A stretch of DNA of 64,000 nt from Spirosoma linguale DSM 74 (GTDB lineage: Bacteria > Bacteroidota > Bacteroidia > Cytophagales > Spirosomataceae), in contig CP001769.1 of NCBI GenBank assembly GCA_000024525.1, positions 1,474,001 through 1,538,000 of the forward strand, in the 5' to 3' direction. How positions within the stretch are numbered: the first letter of the stretch is position 1; every line of letters begins with the position of its first letter. The notes beneath the pieces were generated by a model. That model was not told the DNA's origin, ran no database searches, and saw nothing but the letters and a program-made list of their open reading frames with translations. The position numbers were made by a program, and so were the translations under genes. This document shows positions 53,111 through 61,691 of the stretch, one piece after another.

Positions 53111-54580
53111 CTACTTATAATATGGATTGCCCAGCGAGTCGATGTAAGCCCAGGGGTAATTCCATTTATCCATGTATACGTTTCCGGCCTGGAAGTTATC
53201 GTTGGCGGCCCGGAGTTTTTGCGCTAGAATACCCTCAAGTTGTTTCTGAGTCCCGGCCAGTTTAGGCTCATTGGCCAAATTCGTCAGCTGGTAAGGGTCC
53301 TGCTGATTATCGTACAACAGCCACGGGCCTTTCAGGTCGCGCACGTAAGTATACCGTGCTGTACGAATTCCCCGATATTCGCGGCCACCGCGCCCATAAT
53401 TCCATTGGTGGAACGGTACGATACAGGCAATCAGCGCGGCATCGTCCGGCCGGGGAGCGCGGGGCTGGCGAATCAGGCTGGCAACGTTCTGCCCCTGTAC
53501 ACTGGCCGGAATGGTCTGGCCGCTCAGCGACAGCACCGTAGGCATTACATCGGTAAGTGTGATGGGAACATCCAGCGTGCGGCCTTTCCGACTCAGTCCC
53601 GCCGGGTATTTGAGCAGAAACGGTATCCGGATCGACTCGTCCCAGGGCTTTTGTTTGTTGATCTGATCGTGCGAGTACAGCATATCGCCGTGGTCGGAGG
53701 TGAACACGAAAATGGTGTTTTCGTCCAGTTTAGCCCCTTTAAGCGCAGCCTGTAACCGACCGATGCAGTCGTCGAGGGCGTTGATATGCGCGTAATATCC
53801 TTTCAGAGCCCGGTTGGCTTCCATCGTGTCTTTGGCGGGTACATTGGGGCGCAGGGACAACGTTTTGTCGGCGTACCGTTGTCGGTATTCTTTCGGGGCC
53901 GTCTGGTACGGGTCGTGCGGTGGCCCCCAGGCGAGCACCAATAGAAACGGCTCCTTGCGCGACTGGGTCATGAACGAAATGGCCGAATCGGTCTGGCTGA
54001 TGGCATCGTACTGCTGCCAGACGAACCGCTTGTTCACCTCGTTGTAGTAAGGCGAGTTGTTGTAGTCGTGGGTGCATTCCAGCCCCCGCCAGTACTCGAA
54101 GCCCTGTCGGCGGTCAACGGGAATCGGTGCCAGACGACCGGCTGCGAAGTCCTTGGCTAACCCGCCGTTGATATGCCATTTGCCAATGAATCCGGTTTTG
54201 TAGCCGTTTTGCTGGCATACTTCGGCTAAGGTGACGGCTTCGTTGCGTAGCGGTCGGTCGTTATAAAACACTCCGTGGGTAGTAGCGTGCTGCCCCGTTA
54301 GCAGGCTGGCCCGGCTCGGTGAGCAGACCGGCACTTCGGCCACGCACAGGGGGGCGTTAACGGACTCCAGGGCCAGTTTATCCAGATTCGGCGTGATCAC
54401 CTCCCGATTGCCCGCATAGCCCAAATCCTGCGCCCGCCACTGGTCGGCCATGACGATCACGATGTTGGGTTTACGGACACCGGCCTGACTGGGCGTTGGC
54501 CGAATGGGTGCGGGCGATGGTTTCCCGGCGATCAGACCGGTTAGCAGCGCACCGGCTACACAAAGGGATATATACTTCAT
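53111..54580 (-). CDS. Secreted sulfatase (type I, FGly)
   Basis: A 489-aa exported arylsulfatase-fold enzyme. The formylglycine signature is intact: C86-S-P-S-R90 (VCSPSRASLLTGQ). Other motifs are PNIVIVMADQWRAQDLGY, GYKTGFIGKWH and the metal residues near FVFTSDHGDMLYSHDQ. It removes sulfate esters from sugars and needs a formylglycine-generating enzyme, which is not in the window. The start is in a signal peptide (MKYISLCVAGALLTGLIAG). The target may be a sulfated rhamnose-containing glycan, judging from the GH78 neighbour. Confidence 0.9.
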   Translation of the reverse strand: MKYISLCVAGALLTGLIAGKPSPAPIRPTPSQAGVRKPNIVIVMADQWRAQDLGYAGNREVITPNLDKLALESVNAPLCVAEVPVCSPSRASLLTGQHATTHGVFYNDRPLRNEAVTLAEVCQQNGYKTGFIGKWHINGGLAKDFAAGRLAPIPVDRRQGFEYWRGLECTHDYNNSPYYNEVNKRFVWQQYDAISQTDSAISFMTQSRKEPFLLVLAWGPPHDPYQTAPKEYRQRYADKTLSLRPNVPAKDTMEANRALKGYYAHINALDDCIGRLQAALKGAKLDENTIFVFTSDHGDMLYSHDQINKQKPWDESIRIPFLLKYPAGLSRKGRTLDVPITLTDVMPTVLSLSGQTIPASVQGQNVASLIRQPRAPRPDDAALIACIVPFHQWNYGRGGREYRGIRTARYTYVRDLKGPWLLYDNQQDPYQLTNLANEPKLAGTQKQLEGILAQKLRAANDNFQAGNVYMDKWNYPWAYIDSLGNPYYK

Positions 54581-54601
54581 GGCTGATTATCGGTTGGCCG
54601 G

Positions 54602-56017
54602 TTATCTGGCGGCTTCTTTGAGTTGGTCAAAAATGGGCAGCAGTGACTTCTTTGCTGCTTTTCCTGTCGGCTCAACCGCCAGATTACGAAGTTCCAGCGG
54701 GTCGGTTTTCAGGTTGTATACTTCTTCGTAACTGTCTGCCGGTTCGCGGAGATTGTAGTAGTGAACGTACTTTCTATCGGCGCTCAGCACCCCTTCGGAT
54801 TGAGGAATAAATACGGCAGGCGTATTAAACATGTGCTCAAAATAGAAGGCCGTTCGCCAGGGTGTTTTGAGTGCTGCGCCGTCGCGGGCGTCCATCAGTT
54901 GCGTAAGGCTGCGCCCCTGCATCCGGCCCGGCACCGGTACCCCCGCCAGCGTGAGCAGGGTAGGAGCGAAATCAATGTTGAGCGTATACTTGTCGGTGGT
55001 GCGACCTTGCCGATTCGGTTGGCGGGGATCGTAAATGATGAGCGGTACCCGGATCGACAACTCATGGCCGTACCATTTGTCGGCAAAGCCATATTCGCCT
55101 TCGTAAAACCCGTTATCGCTGGTGTATATGATGATGGTATTGTCGGCGAGTCCCCGCTCCTGTAAGGTTCGGCGGAGGTTACCCACGACGTCATCAATAC
55201 CCGTAATCAGCCGGTTATACGATTTGGTGGTCTGCTGAAACATCGAATCCGTAGCGAACCGGCGGCTCCAGCGAATGCGGGACTCGTTCTGGTCGTTATG
55301 CCGAAACCAGTCTGGAAACTGTCGGTAGTATTTATCATCGGCGGCAGCGGGGCGTTTTAGCGTCTGGTCGCGGTAGAGGTCGGTGAACCGTTCGGCATAG
55401 GGGAATTCAGGGTTGGCCGCATCCTGTGCGTGGGGCGCTTTGAAGCTCACCGATAAGCAGAACGGCTTTCCGGCCGGATTTCCCTGAAGAAACTCGTCCA
55501 TTTGCTGGCCCATTAAATCGGTCAGGTGAATCGGCTTCCCCTGCGCATCCTTGGCCGCATAGTTACCCTGCCCATCGAAACCCCGCCAGTAATCATATTC
55601 ATTGATGGGCATCACATTTCCCACGCCATACTTACCAATGAATCCCGTTCGGTAACCGGCTTTCCGGAGCAGCGCCGGGTAGGTCTGCGCCAGAGCAGAA
55701 TCGGTAAAGGGCGTCACAAAATCCACAATCCCGTGCCGGCGGGCGTACTGCCCGCTCAGGATACTGGCCCGGCTGATGCAGCAGATAGGCGTAGTCACGT
55801 ACGAACGCCGGAAATAGAACCCCTCCCGCGCCAGCCGGTCGAGGTTAGGCGTCTGGATTGTTTTATTTCCGGCAACACCCAGGGCATCCCACCGCTGGTC
55901 ATCGGCCAGCAGGAAAATGATATTGGGAGCCGTGGGCGGGCGCGATGCCGGGTCAATCGGCTGCCGAAGGCCGAGCGCCCCGGCCAGGACGATAAGGGAT
56001 AGCAGAAGTCGTTTCAA
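54602..56017 (-). CDS. Sulfatase-family enzyme with an altered active-site motif
   Basis: A 471-aa protein of the alkaline-phosphatase-like sulfatase fold. The motif position reads C79-C80-I81-S82-R83 (PICCISRASILSGQ), so the usual C-x-P-x-R has Ile for Pro. Metal and core motifs are present (PNIIFLLADDQRWDALGVAG, GYRTGFIGKYG, IYTSDNGFYEGEYGF). I start at a TTG at 56017, giving a strong signal peptide (MKRLLLSLIVLAGALGLRQ); a TTG at 56068 in frame adds 17 residues. It lies 21 bases upstream of the other sulfatase on the same strand. Whether FGly formation tolerates the change is uncertain. Confidence 0.8.
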   Translation of the reverse strand: MKRLLLSLIVLAGALGLRQPIDPASRPPTAPNIIFLLADDQRWDALGVAGNKTIQTPNLDRLAREGFYFRRSYVTTPICCISRASILSGQYARRHGIVDFVTPFTDSALAQTYPALLRKAGYRTGFIGKYGVGNVMPINEYDYWRGFDGQGNYAAKDAQGKPIHLTDLMGQQMDEFLQGNPAGKPFCLSVSFKAPHAQDAANPEFPYAERFTDLYRDQTLKRPAAADDKYYRQFPDWFRHNDQNESRIRWSRRFATDSMFQQTTKSYNRLITGIDDVVGNLRRTLQERGLADNTIIIYTSDNGFYEGEYGFADKWYGHELSIRVPLIIYDPRQPNRQGRTTDKYTLNIDFAPTLLTLAGVPVPGRMQGRSLTQLMDARDGAALKTPWRTAFYFEHMFNTPAVFIPQSEGVLSADRKYVHYYNLREPADSYEEVYNLKTDPLELRNLAVEPTGKAAKKSLLPIFDQLKEAAR

Positions 56018-56404
56018 TACTTTTTTAGGAAAGGGTTGGAAATGAGGTTGTTCGTTCAAAGATGTCAAAGCTTAGCGGACCTTAAATGCACTGTTTTAGT
56101 GCGAGCACAGCACATAGCATCCTATAGACAAACAAAGCTGCATTATTACGGGTAAAATTGAAATTTTTTTAGGAATTTATGAATCCTTTTAAGGATTGCT
56201 ATGCCTGTAAGTAAGTTTCCTAAGCCTATACACCTTAGAAAGGGGCATAGGCCAGAACTTTATATGTCGGTAGACGTTAAGCTATCGTTTTGAGGGTGAT
56301 GAACGAAAGGCCAGCGCCCTTGTGACATTGATTGGCTGCTTTCGTCCGAATAATAGCCTTATCGTGACACGGTTGTCCCGATTTTCAATTGTTAATTCAG
56401 TCTA
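56018..56404. other. Divergent promoter region without a gene
   Basis: This 387-base AT-rich gap separates the minus-strand sulfatases from the plus-strand amidase. It has a small palindrome (AATCCTTTTAAGGATT, near 56188) but no long repeat, operator or gene that I can support. Confidence 0.45.
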
Positions 56405-57448
56405 TTGCATCTGTTAGCCCTACTTATCATTTGCCTGACATTTTCAGGAATTACTTCTTCGGAAGCCGTTCGTGCCCCGTCTTATAGTATACGGGGTATC
56501 AGTCGCAACCAGCAATCGGGTCAGAAAAAGAAGAAGGTCAGTAAATCGCCCCGGCAAACGAAGAAGGTACGAAAAACCAGTGCGCGTAAGCCCGTTCAGG
56601 CCCGCCCCAAGTCGAAAAAGACTCGCCAGACCCTGCCTGCTGCCAAACGAAATCGTACAATTGTTTCCACAAAAAAAAGAAAACCCGTTGTTAAAAAAGT
56701 ACCCTTGCCCGTAAGCCGACGACTCGCTATTATGGGTAGCCGGTACGCAACCATCCCAACCCTGGACGGTCAGCTTAGCGGAACGGTGTATTACCTGGCC
56801 TCCGGGCATGGCGGTCCTGATCCGGGCGCTATTGGCAAGTATGGAAAACAACGACTTCCCGAAGATGAGTATGCGTATGATGTGACCCTGCGGCTCGCGC
56901 GGCTGCTGATTCAGCACGGGGCCGCGGTCTACATGATCGTGCAGGATCGGAATGATGGGATTCGGGATGTAGCGGTGCTCCCCATCGACTACGATGAAGT
57001 GGCGTATCCCAATCAGGCTATTCCGTTGAACCAAACCAGTCGGCTACGCCAGACAACCACGGCGGTCAATAGTGAATACGCCCGCCACAAAGGTCGGTAT
57101 CAGCGGTTCGTGACCATTCACGTCGACAGCCGGAGCAAAGGCGAAACGACCGATGTGTTTTTCTACCATCACCCCCAGAGTAAAGTCGGGTTGCGACTGG
57201 CGCGGCACATTCATAAAACGTTTCTGGCCAACTACCGACGTCATCGCCCCGCCCGGCCGTACATGGGTCGGGTGAGCAGCCGGGGGAGCTTATACGTGGT
57301 GAAGAACAGCCACCCGCCCACGGTCTTCATTGAACTGGGTAACATCCAGAATTCACTGGATCAGCGCCGGTTTTTGATCCCGCAAAACCGGCAGGCCCTG
57401 GCCAACTGGATGTGCCAGGGCATACTGACGGATTACAGGACACGGTAA
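56405..57448 (+). CDS. N-acetylmuramoyl-L-alanine amidase (Amidase_3 type)
   Basis: A 347-aa exported zinc amidase that cuts the bond between MurNAc and the stem peptide. It starts at a TTG (56405) with a signal peptide (HLLALLIICLTFSGITSS). A basic linker, rich in K and R, spans about 40-110. Zinc and catalytic residues are His in LASGHGGPDPGA, Glu in DEYAYD, His in TIHVDS and Glu in VFIELGN. It is not related to the pectin genes and converges on the polygalacturonase gene with 12 bases between the stops. Confidence 0.88.
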   Translation: MHLLALLIICLTFSGITSSEAVRAPSYSIRGISRNQQSGQKKKKVSKSPRQTKKVRKTSARKPVQARPKSKKTRQTLPAAKRNRTIVSTKKRKPVVKKVPLPVSRRLAIMGSRYATIPTLDGQLSGTVYYLASGHGGPDPGAIGKYGKQRLPEDEYAYDVTLRLARLLIQHGAAVYMIVQDRNDGIRDVAVLPIDYDEVAYPNQAIPLNQTSRLRQTTTAVNSEYARHKGRYQRFVTIHVDSRSKGETTDVFFYHHPQSKVGLRLARHIHKTFLANYRRHRPARPYMGRVSSRGSLYVVKNSHPPTVFIELGNIQNSLDQRRFLIPQNRQALANWMCQGILTDYRTR

Positions 57449-57460
57449 GCAACACCCGAT

Positions 57461-59095
57461 TTATTTCTTCATAGTGAGGGCATTGGCCGGGGCGGACGCG
57501 TCGGTTTCTACCGTTTTTTTCGCGTGCGTAGTGTCGGTGTTCAGAAGCCGGATATTGCCGGACCGTTCCCCTGCTATGTGCATCAGCAAGTCAGCTTTAT
57601 CCGTAAAGTGAATGGTATCCAGCGTAATGTCGCGGCTGTTCTGCACTTGCATAACCGTTTTGTTGGTGGTGAGCAGCGACACGTTTTTCAGCCGGATATT
57701 TTCCGCTTCGATGCAAACCAGTCCTTTCCGGCTTTGCAGCACCGCATTTTCAATCAGAATATCTTTTACCGCCATTTCGGGTAAGCCCCGGATCAGAATG
57801 GCGGTTTCGGCACCTTTGCAGGTCACGTTCCGAATCTGAAACGACCGGAACTGGGGCGTAGCTTCGGAGAGGGGTTGCGGTTGAATAACGGGCAGTTCAT
57901 TGCTTTCGCCCTGTTGAGGCACCGGGTCTTTGGCGGCATAATACATGTCGAACAGAATCGCTTCACCGGCAATGTCGGTCATGTCGATGCCGTCCACGAA
58001 AATGTTTTCGACCACGCCACCCCGGCCCCGCGCCGTTTTAAATCGCAGACCAACATCGGTGCCCATGAACGTACAGTTCGACACGTACAGGTTTTTTACC
58101 CCGCCCGACATTTCGCTGCCAATCACAAACCCACCGTGGGCATGGTACACCCGGCTGTTCCGAACGGTGATGTTTTCGGTCGGAACGCCCCGTTTGCGGC
58201 CCTGTTCATCGCGCCCCGATTTAATACAGATACCATCGTCGCCCACATCGAATGTACAATCGTCGACAAGCCCGTTTCGGCAGGATTCCAGGTCCAGACC
58301 GTCGCCGTTCTGCGCGTACCACGGGTTTTTAGCCGTAACCCGGCGAAGGGTAATGTCTTCACAGAGAAGCGGGTGCAAACACCAGGCGGGTGAATTCTGG
58401 AAGGTAACCCCCTCCAGCAAAATGCGTTTGCAGCGGGTCAGGCTCAACATATTGGGACGCAGGAAATCCTTAATACCCTCATAATACGTCATTGGCTGTC
58501 CTGCTTTTACCGGTTCACTGGCTCCTTTCAGCGATTGCGCGGTTGGGTACCAGGTATCCTGTTTATCATTCAGCACACCGCCAGAGGCAACCAGTTTTTT
58601 CCACTGGTCGGAGGTGAGTTTACCTTTCTTGACCATCCGCCAGGCTTCCCCGGCCCCATCCAGAATACCCTCGCCCGTAATGGCGATATTTTCCAGCCCA
58701 ACCCCCGATATGGGGGCCTGATTTCGAATAGCTTCTTCGCCCTCCCAGGTCGTATTGATGAGTGGATACACCTCGCGCCGGTTCGTAAACTGAAGCAACG
58801 CGCCTTTGGCTAAATGCAGGTTTACGTTACTTTTCAACGTAACAGGCCCCGTCAGCCATAACCCACGTGGAACTAACACAACACCTCCACCGGCTTTAGT
58901 ACACTGGTCAATAGCTTTGTTGATGGCGGCTGTATTCAGGGTCAGGCCATCAGCCACCGCGCCCAGCTTACTGATCGCGATCGTGTCCTTCCGAAAGGTA
59001 GGGACGGATACTTTGGGAAGATCTGCCGGGCTGGCCGACACAAATTGGGCGATGGCGGCCAAGCACAGCGTAGCGAATCCGGTTGCTGTTTTCAT
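57461..59095 (-). CDS. Polygalacturonase, GH28
   Basis: A 544-aa secreted enzyme of the parallel beta-helix fold. I start at the ATG at 59095, which gives a signal peptide (MKTATGFATLCLAAIAQF); the frame to 59146 is longer but lacks one. The GH28 catalytic blocks are NGDGLD, GDDGICIKSG, HGGFVIGSEMSGG and RFKTARGRGG. It hydrolyses polygalacturonan or rhamnogalacturonan backbone bonds and would release galacturonate for the uronate genes. A 24-base operator candidate 133 bases upstream matches that in front of uxaB. Confidence 0.93.
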   Translation of the reverse strand: MKTATGFATLCLAAIAQFVSASPADLPKVSVPTFRKDTIAISKLGAVADGLTLNTAAINKAIDQCTKAGGGVVLVPRGLWLTGPVTLKSNVNLHLAKGALLQFTNRREVYPLINTTWEGEEAIRNQAPISGVGLENIAITGEGILDGAGEAWRMVKKGKLTSDQWKKLVASGGVLNDKQDTWYPTAQSLKGASEPVKAGQPMTYYEGIKDFLRPNMLSLTRCKRILLEGVTFQNSPAWCLHPLLCEDITLRRVTAKNPWYAQNGDGLDLESCRNGLVDDCTFDVGDDGICIKSGRDEQGRKRGVPTENITVRNSRVYHAHGGFVIGSEMSGGVKNLYVSNCTFMGTDVGLRFKTARGRGGVVENIFVDGIDMTDIAGEAILFDMYYAAKDPVPQQGESNELPVIQPQPLSEATPQFRSFQIRNVTCKGAETAILIRGLPEMAVKDILIENAVLQSRKGLVCIEAENIRLKNVSLLTTNKTVMQVQNSRDITLDTIHFTDKADLLMHIAGERSGNIRLLNTDTTHAKKTVETDASAPANALTMKK

Positions 59096-59227
59096 AAGGG
59101 TTTTTATCCCAAAGAAGCCGGAACAGATTCTGCCCCTGGCTTCCAAAGCGGGTTATTCAGTTGGTAATTCTTTTTAAAGTGACTTTAAATCCAGCATTCA
59201 TTCAAGCGATACCACCGTTTTTTTTGT

Positions 59228-59251
59228 GCAATCGTTGCCGGGAACGATGCC
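59228..59251. promoter_or_regulatory. Second copy of the LacI-type operator candidate
   Basis: ATCGTTGCCGGGAACGAT is a near-perfect palindrome, with GCA and GCC on its flanks. It agrees with the 48977-49000 site at 19 of 24 positions, with the changed bases largely compensating across the dyad. It is in the 386-base gap (59096-59481) between the GH28 gene and the CE1 esterase gene and could control either. The gap also has a TACTTTTG -7-like box at 59387-59394 and a 15-base repeat (GGCCTC-CGCCATAA type) at 59427-59461. Confidence 0.6.
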
Positions 59252-59386
59252 GAACCTTGATTTCAGATTGGCTTGAATGGCAGAACACACCATTCCTGCT
59301 TTAGCAAGCTGCAATAAATCGTGCTAAATAGTCCTGAAAAATTCACAAATGGCTCTTTGGCCGTGCTATTGAAAAGGAACTTTATG

Positions 59387-59394
59387 TACTTTTG
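59387..59394 (+). promoter_or_regulatory. Candidate -7 element for the CE1 esterase genes
   Basis: TACTTTTG fits the Bacteroidota -7 consensus TAnnTTTG on the plus strand, 88 bases before the start codon. No convincing -33 TTTG was found at the expected spacing, though TTTG at 59356-59359 is 27 bases upstream. Confidence 0.3.
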
Positions 59395-59481
59395 ACACAA
59401 AGACAATGAGCGATGGCGCGGGCTCTGGCCTCGCGCCATAATCACCGGCCTCACGCCATAAACTTCTGAACCTCTAAACGT

Positions 59482-60639
59482 ATGATAGTCAGTATGAATA
59501 CTTCCCGTTTTTTAGCCACGCTTTTTGCAACAGTTGTTGCGGTTGGCGCTCTGGCGCAGGCCCCCCAGCGGACGCCCACGCCCAACGACACACTCAAATC
59601 ACCCAAAGTACTGGACGACAAGCGGGTCATGATTCAGATTTACGCGCCCAAAGCCAGTGAGGTAACCGTTGGGGGCGATTTTCTGTCGGGAGGCAAGCCC
59701 ATCAGCCTGACAAAAAATGACGTGGGTGTGTGGTCGGCAACAACCAGCCCGCTCCGCCCGGACTATTATTCGTACACGCTCATGGTGGATGGTGTTCGGA
59801 CGATGGACCCCAAGAACCCGGTCATTAAACAGGGAATCAGCAGCCTCGAAAACATCATGCTCGTGCCGGGTGCCGAAACCGCTTTCGAAGACATCAAGGC
59901 CGTGCCGCATGGCGAAGTACGGGAGGTCTGGTATTCATCAAAAGCACTCAACATGATGCGCCGGATGCACGTCTATACGCCACCGGGCTACGAAAAAGGC
60001 ACGACTAAATACCCGGTTTTTTACCTGCTGCACGGGGCTGGCGACGATGATTCGGGCTGGAATACCATTGGCCGGGCGGGCTTCATTATCGACAACCTGC
60101 TGGCTGCCGGACAGGCCAAACCCATGATTGTGGTCATGCCCAACGGGAGCATGCCGCTGCCCCCATCGAGTGGAATGAATGCCCAGGCCATGAATACCAT
60201 CCGGTCGATGTTCGCCAATGACTTTCTTAATGATGTGATGCCCCATGTGGAGAAAACGTACCGAACCCTTCCCAATCGCGAAAACCGGGCACTCGCGGGC
60301 TTGTCGATGGGGGGCTTCCAAACGCTGGATGTGAGCCTGACCCGCCCCGAACTGTTCAACTACGTTGGTGTATTTAGCTCCGGGTTTTTCGGGGCTTCCA
60401 TCGATGAAGCTGAAACCAAGTATGCTAAAGCCTTGAATGACCCTTCGTTCAACAAAAACAAGAAGCTGTTCTGGATCGGCATCGGTAAAGATGATTTTGT
60501 GATGGACGCTAACAAGAAAACGCTGGCCCTGCTCGACAAGCACCAAATCAAATACCAGTATAAAGAAACCTCCGGTGGGCACACCTGGATCAACTGGCGG
60601 CAGTACCTCAATGAATATGTACCGCTGCTGTTCAAGTAG
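59482..60639 (+). CDS. Secreted CE1-type esterase with an N-terminal E-set domain (first of three)
   Basis: A 385-aa exported esterase. After the signal peptide (FLATLFATVVAVGALAQA) comes an immunoglobulin-like E-set domain (about 40-130, VMIQIYAPKASEVTVGGDF). The alpha/beta-hydrolase domain has the oxyanion motif YLLHGAGDDDSGW, the Ser nucleophile S275 in LAGLSMGG, an acid residue in IGKDDF (about 338) and the His at about 367 (GGHTW). It resembles CE1 feruloyl or acetyl-xylan esterases and enterochelin-esterase-like proteins. It could remove ferulate or acetate from pectin side chains. The gene at 61692 is a close paralog. Confidence 0.88.
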   Translation: MIVSMNTSRFLATLFATVVAVGALAQAPQRTPTPNDTLKSPKVLDDKRVMIQIYAPKASEVTVGGDFLSGGKPISLTKNDVGVWSATTSPLRPDYYSYTLMVDGVRTMDPKNPVIKQGISSLENIMLVPGAETAFEDIKAVPHGEVREVWYSSKALNMMRRMHVYTPPGYEKGTTKYPVFYLLHGAGDDDSGWNTIGRAGFIIDNLLAAGQAKPMIVVMPNGSMPLPPSSGMNAQAMNTIRSMFANDFLNDVMPHVEKTYRTLPNRENRALAGLSMGGFQTLDVSLTRPELFNYVGVFSSGFFGASIDEAETKYAKALNDPSFNKNKKLFWIGIGKDDFVMDANKKTLALLDKHQIKYQYKETSGGHTWINWRQYLNEYVPLLFK

Positions 60640-60673
60640 ATTTGTGGTAAGTTACCCCACGGCAGCGGCCGAC

Positions 60674-60772
60674 CACCCCAACCCCTCCCCTAAAAAAGGG
60701 GAGGGGCTAATGAACGACCTACCTTTTTTTGGCCCCTCCCCTTTTTTCAAGGGGAGGGGTTGGGGTGGGGTG
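60674..60772. repeat. Paired-palindrome element of C/G-rich units
   Basis: The left arm (60674-60707) and right arm (60732-60772) are reverse complements apart from an indel and a short extension of CACCCC. Each arm is itself a hairpin of the type CCCCTCCCC-loop-GGGGAGGGG. It fills the gap between the first and second esterase genes. The frame of the second esterase runs back through it, but that is not real protein. Confidence 0.85.
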
Positions 60773-60799
60773 TTTTTAAACCATTCTACAGTCCAATCA

Positions 60800-61675
60800 A
60801 TGAACCCAATCCGATTACTTTTCCTGTTTTGCTTCCTTTGTTTTTCTGCGCTTTCCTTTGCCGCTAAAGTCGACACGCTGGATATACCGTCGGCGGTGAT
60901 GCAGAAAAACCTGCGGGCGGCCGTCGTTTTGCCGAATTCCTATGCTAAAGGCAACGCAACGTACCCTGTTTTGTACCTGCTTCACGGTGGGGGCGGGCAG
61001 TTTAGTGACTGGCTCAAACAAACTCCTGATAAGATGCTGGTGCATAAACTGGCCGACCAGTACAACATCATCATTGTGATGCCAGAGGGCGAAAAACTTA
61101 GTGGCTACCTCGATAGCCCCTTCCAGAAAGACAACCAGTTCGAGACCTATATCACGAAAGAAGTTGTCGGAAAAATTGACAACACCTATCGCACCATCCG
61201 GGACCGGAAAGGGCGGGTGATTACGGGGTTAAGTATGGGCGGTCATGGGGCGTTGTACCTGTCGACCCGGCATCCGGAGTTGTACTGTGCCGCTGGCAGC
61301 ATGAGCGGAGCCGTGGACCTAAACCGAAAAAAATGGAAGATAGACGCCGAATTTGCCAAACGTATCACTCCCGAATTCGAGCGTATTTTAGGGCCTGAAA
61401 ACGCAACACCTGATTTACACGCGGCCAATTCGGTAATTAATATGGTCGACAAAATGAAAACCAATGGCCTGAAGATCATCATCGACTGTGGCGTAGACGA
61501 TTTCCTGATAGAACCCAACCGGGAACTGCACCATCGGCTGGTATACAATAATACCCCGCACGAGTATACCGAGCGTCCCGGCGCTCATACCTGGGATTAC
61601 TGGGAAAACTCACTCCCCTCGCATGTCTTGTTTTTTAGCAAAGTATTGAAGCAAAACGGCATTGTTGTTCCCTGA
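60800..61675 (+). CDS. Secreted CE1-type esterase without E-set domain (second of three)
   Basis: A 291-aa exported esterase. I start at the ATG at 60800, which gives a signal peptide (LLFLFCFLCFSALSFAA). The oxyanion region is YLLHGGGGQFSDW, the nucleophile Ser is in ITGLSMGGHGA, the acid is in DCGVDDF and the His is in GAHTWDYW. It lacks the N-terminal E-set domain of its two neighbours, and resembles acetyl-xylan or S-formylglutathione-type esterase D. It starts 160 bases after the first gene, past the palindromic element, and ends 16 bases before the third. Confidence 0.88.
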   Translation: MNPIRLLFLFCFLCFSALSFAAKVDTLDIPSAVMQKNLRAAVVLPNSYAKGNATYPVLYLLHGGGGQFSDWLKQTPDKMLVHKLADQYNIIIVMPEGEKLSGYLDSPFQKDNQFETYITKEVVGKIDNTYRTIRDRKGRVITGLSMGGHGALYLSTRHPELYCAAGSMSGAVDLNRKKWKIDAEFAKRITPEFERILGPENATPDLHAANSVINMVDKMKTNGLKIIIDCGVDDFLIEPNRELHHRLVYNNTPHEYTERPGAHTWDYWENSLPSHVLFFSKVLKQNGIVVP

Positions 61676-61691
61676 TTTACCCGTGACTTGT

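Noticed and set aside
13960..60772. CRISPR array
   Set aside because: The repeats are inverted pairs, each with its own sequence, and no regularly spaced direct repeats or cas genes are present.
60575..60799. N-terminal extension of the second esterase (75 residues)
   Set aside because: It runs through the C/G-rich palindromic element and lies before a good signal peptide.
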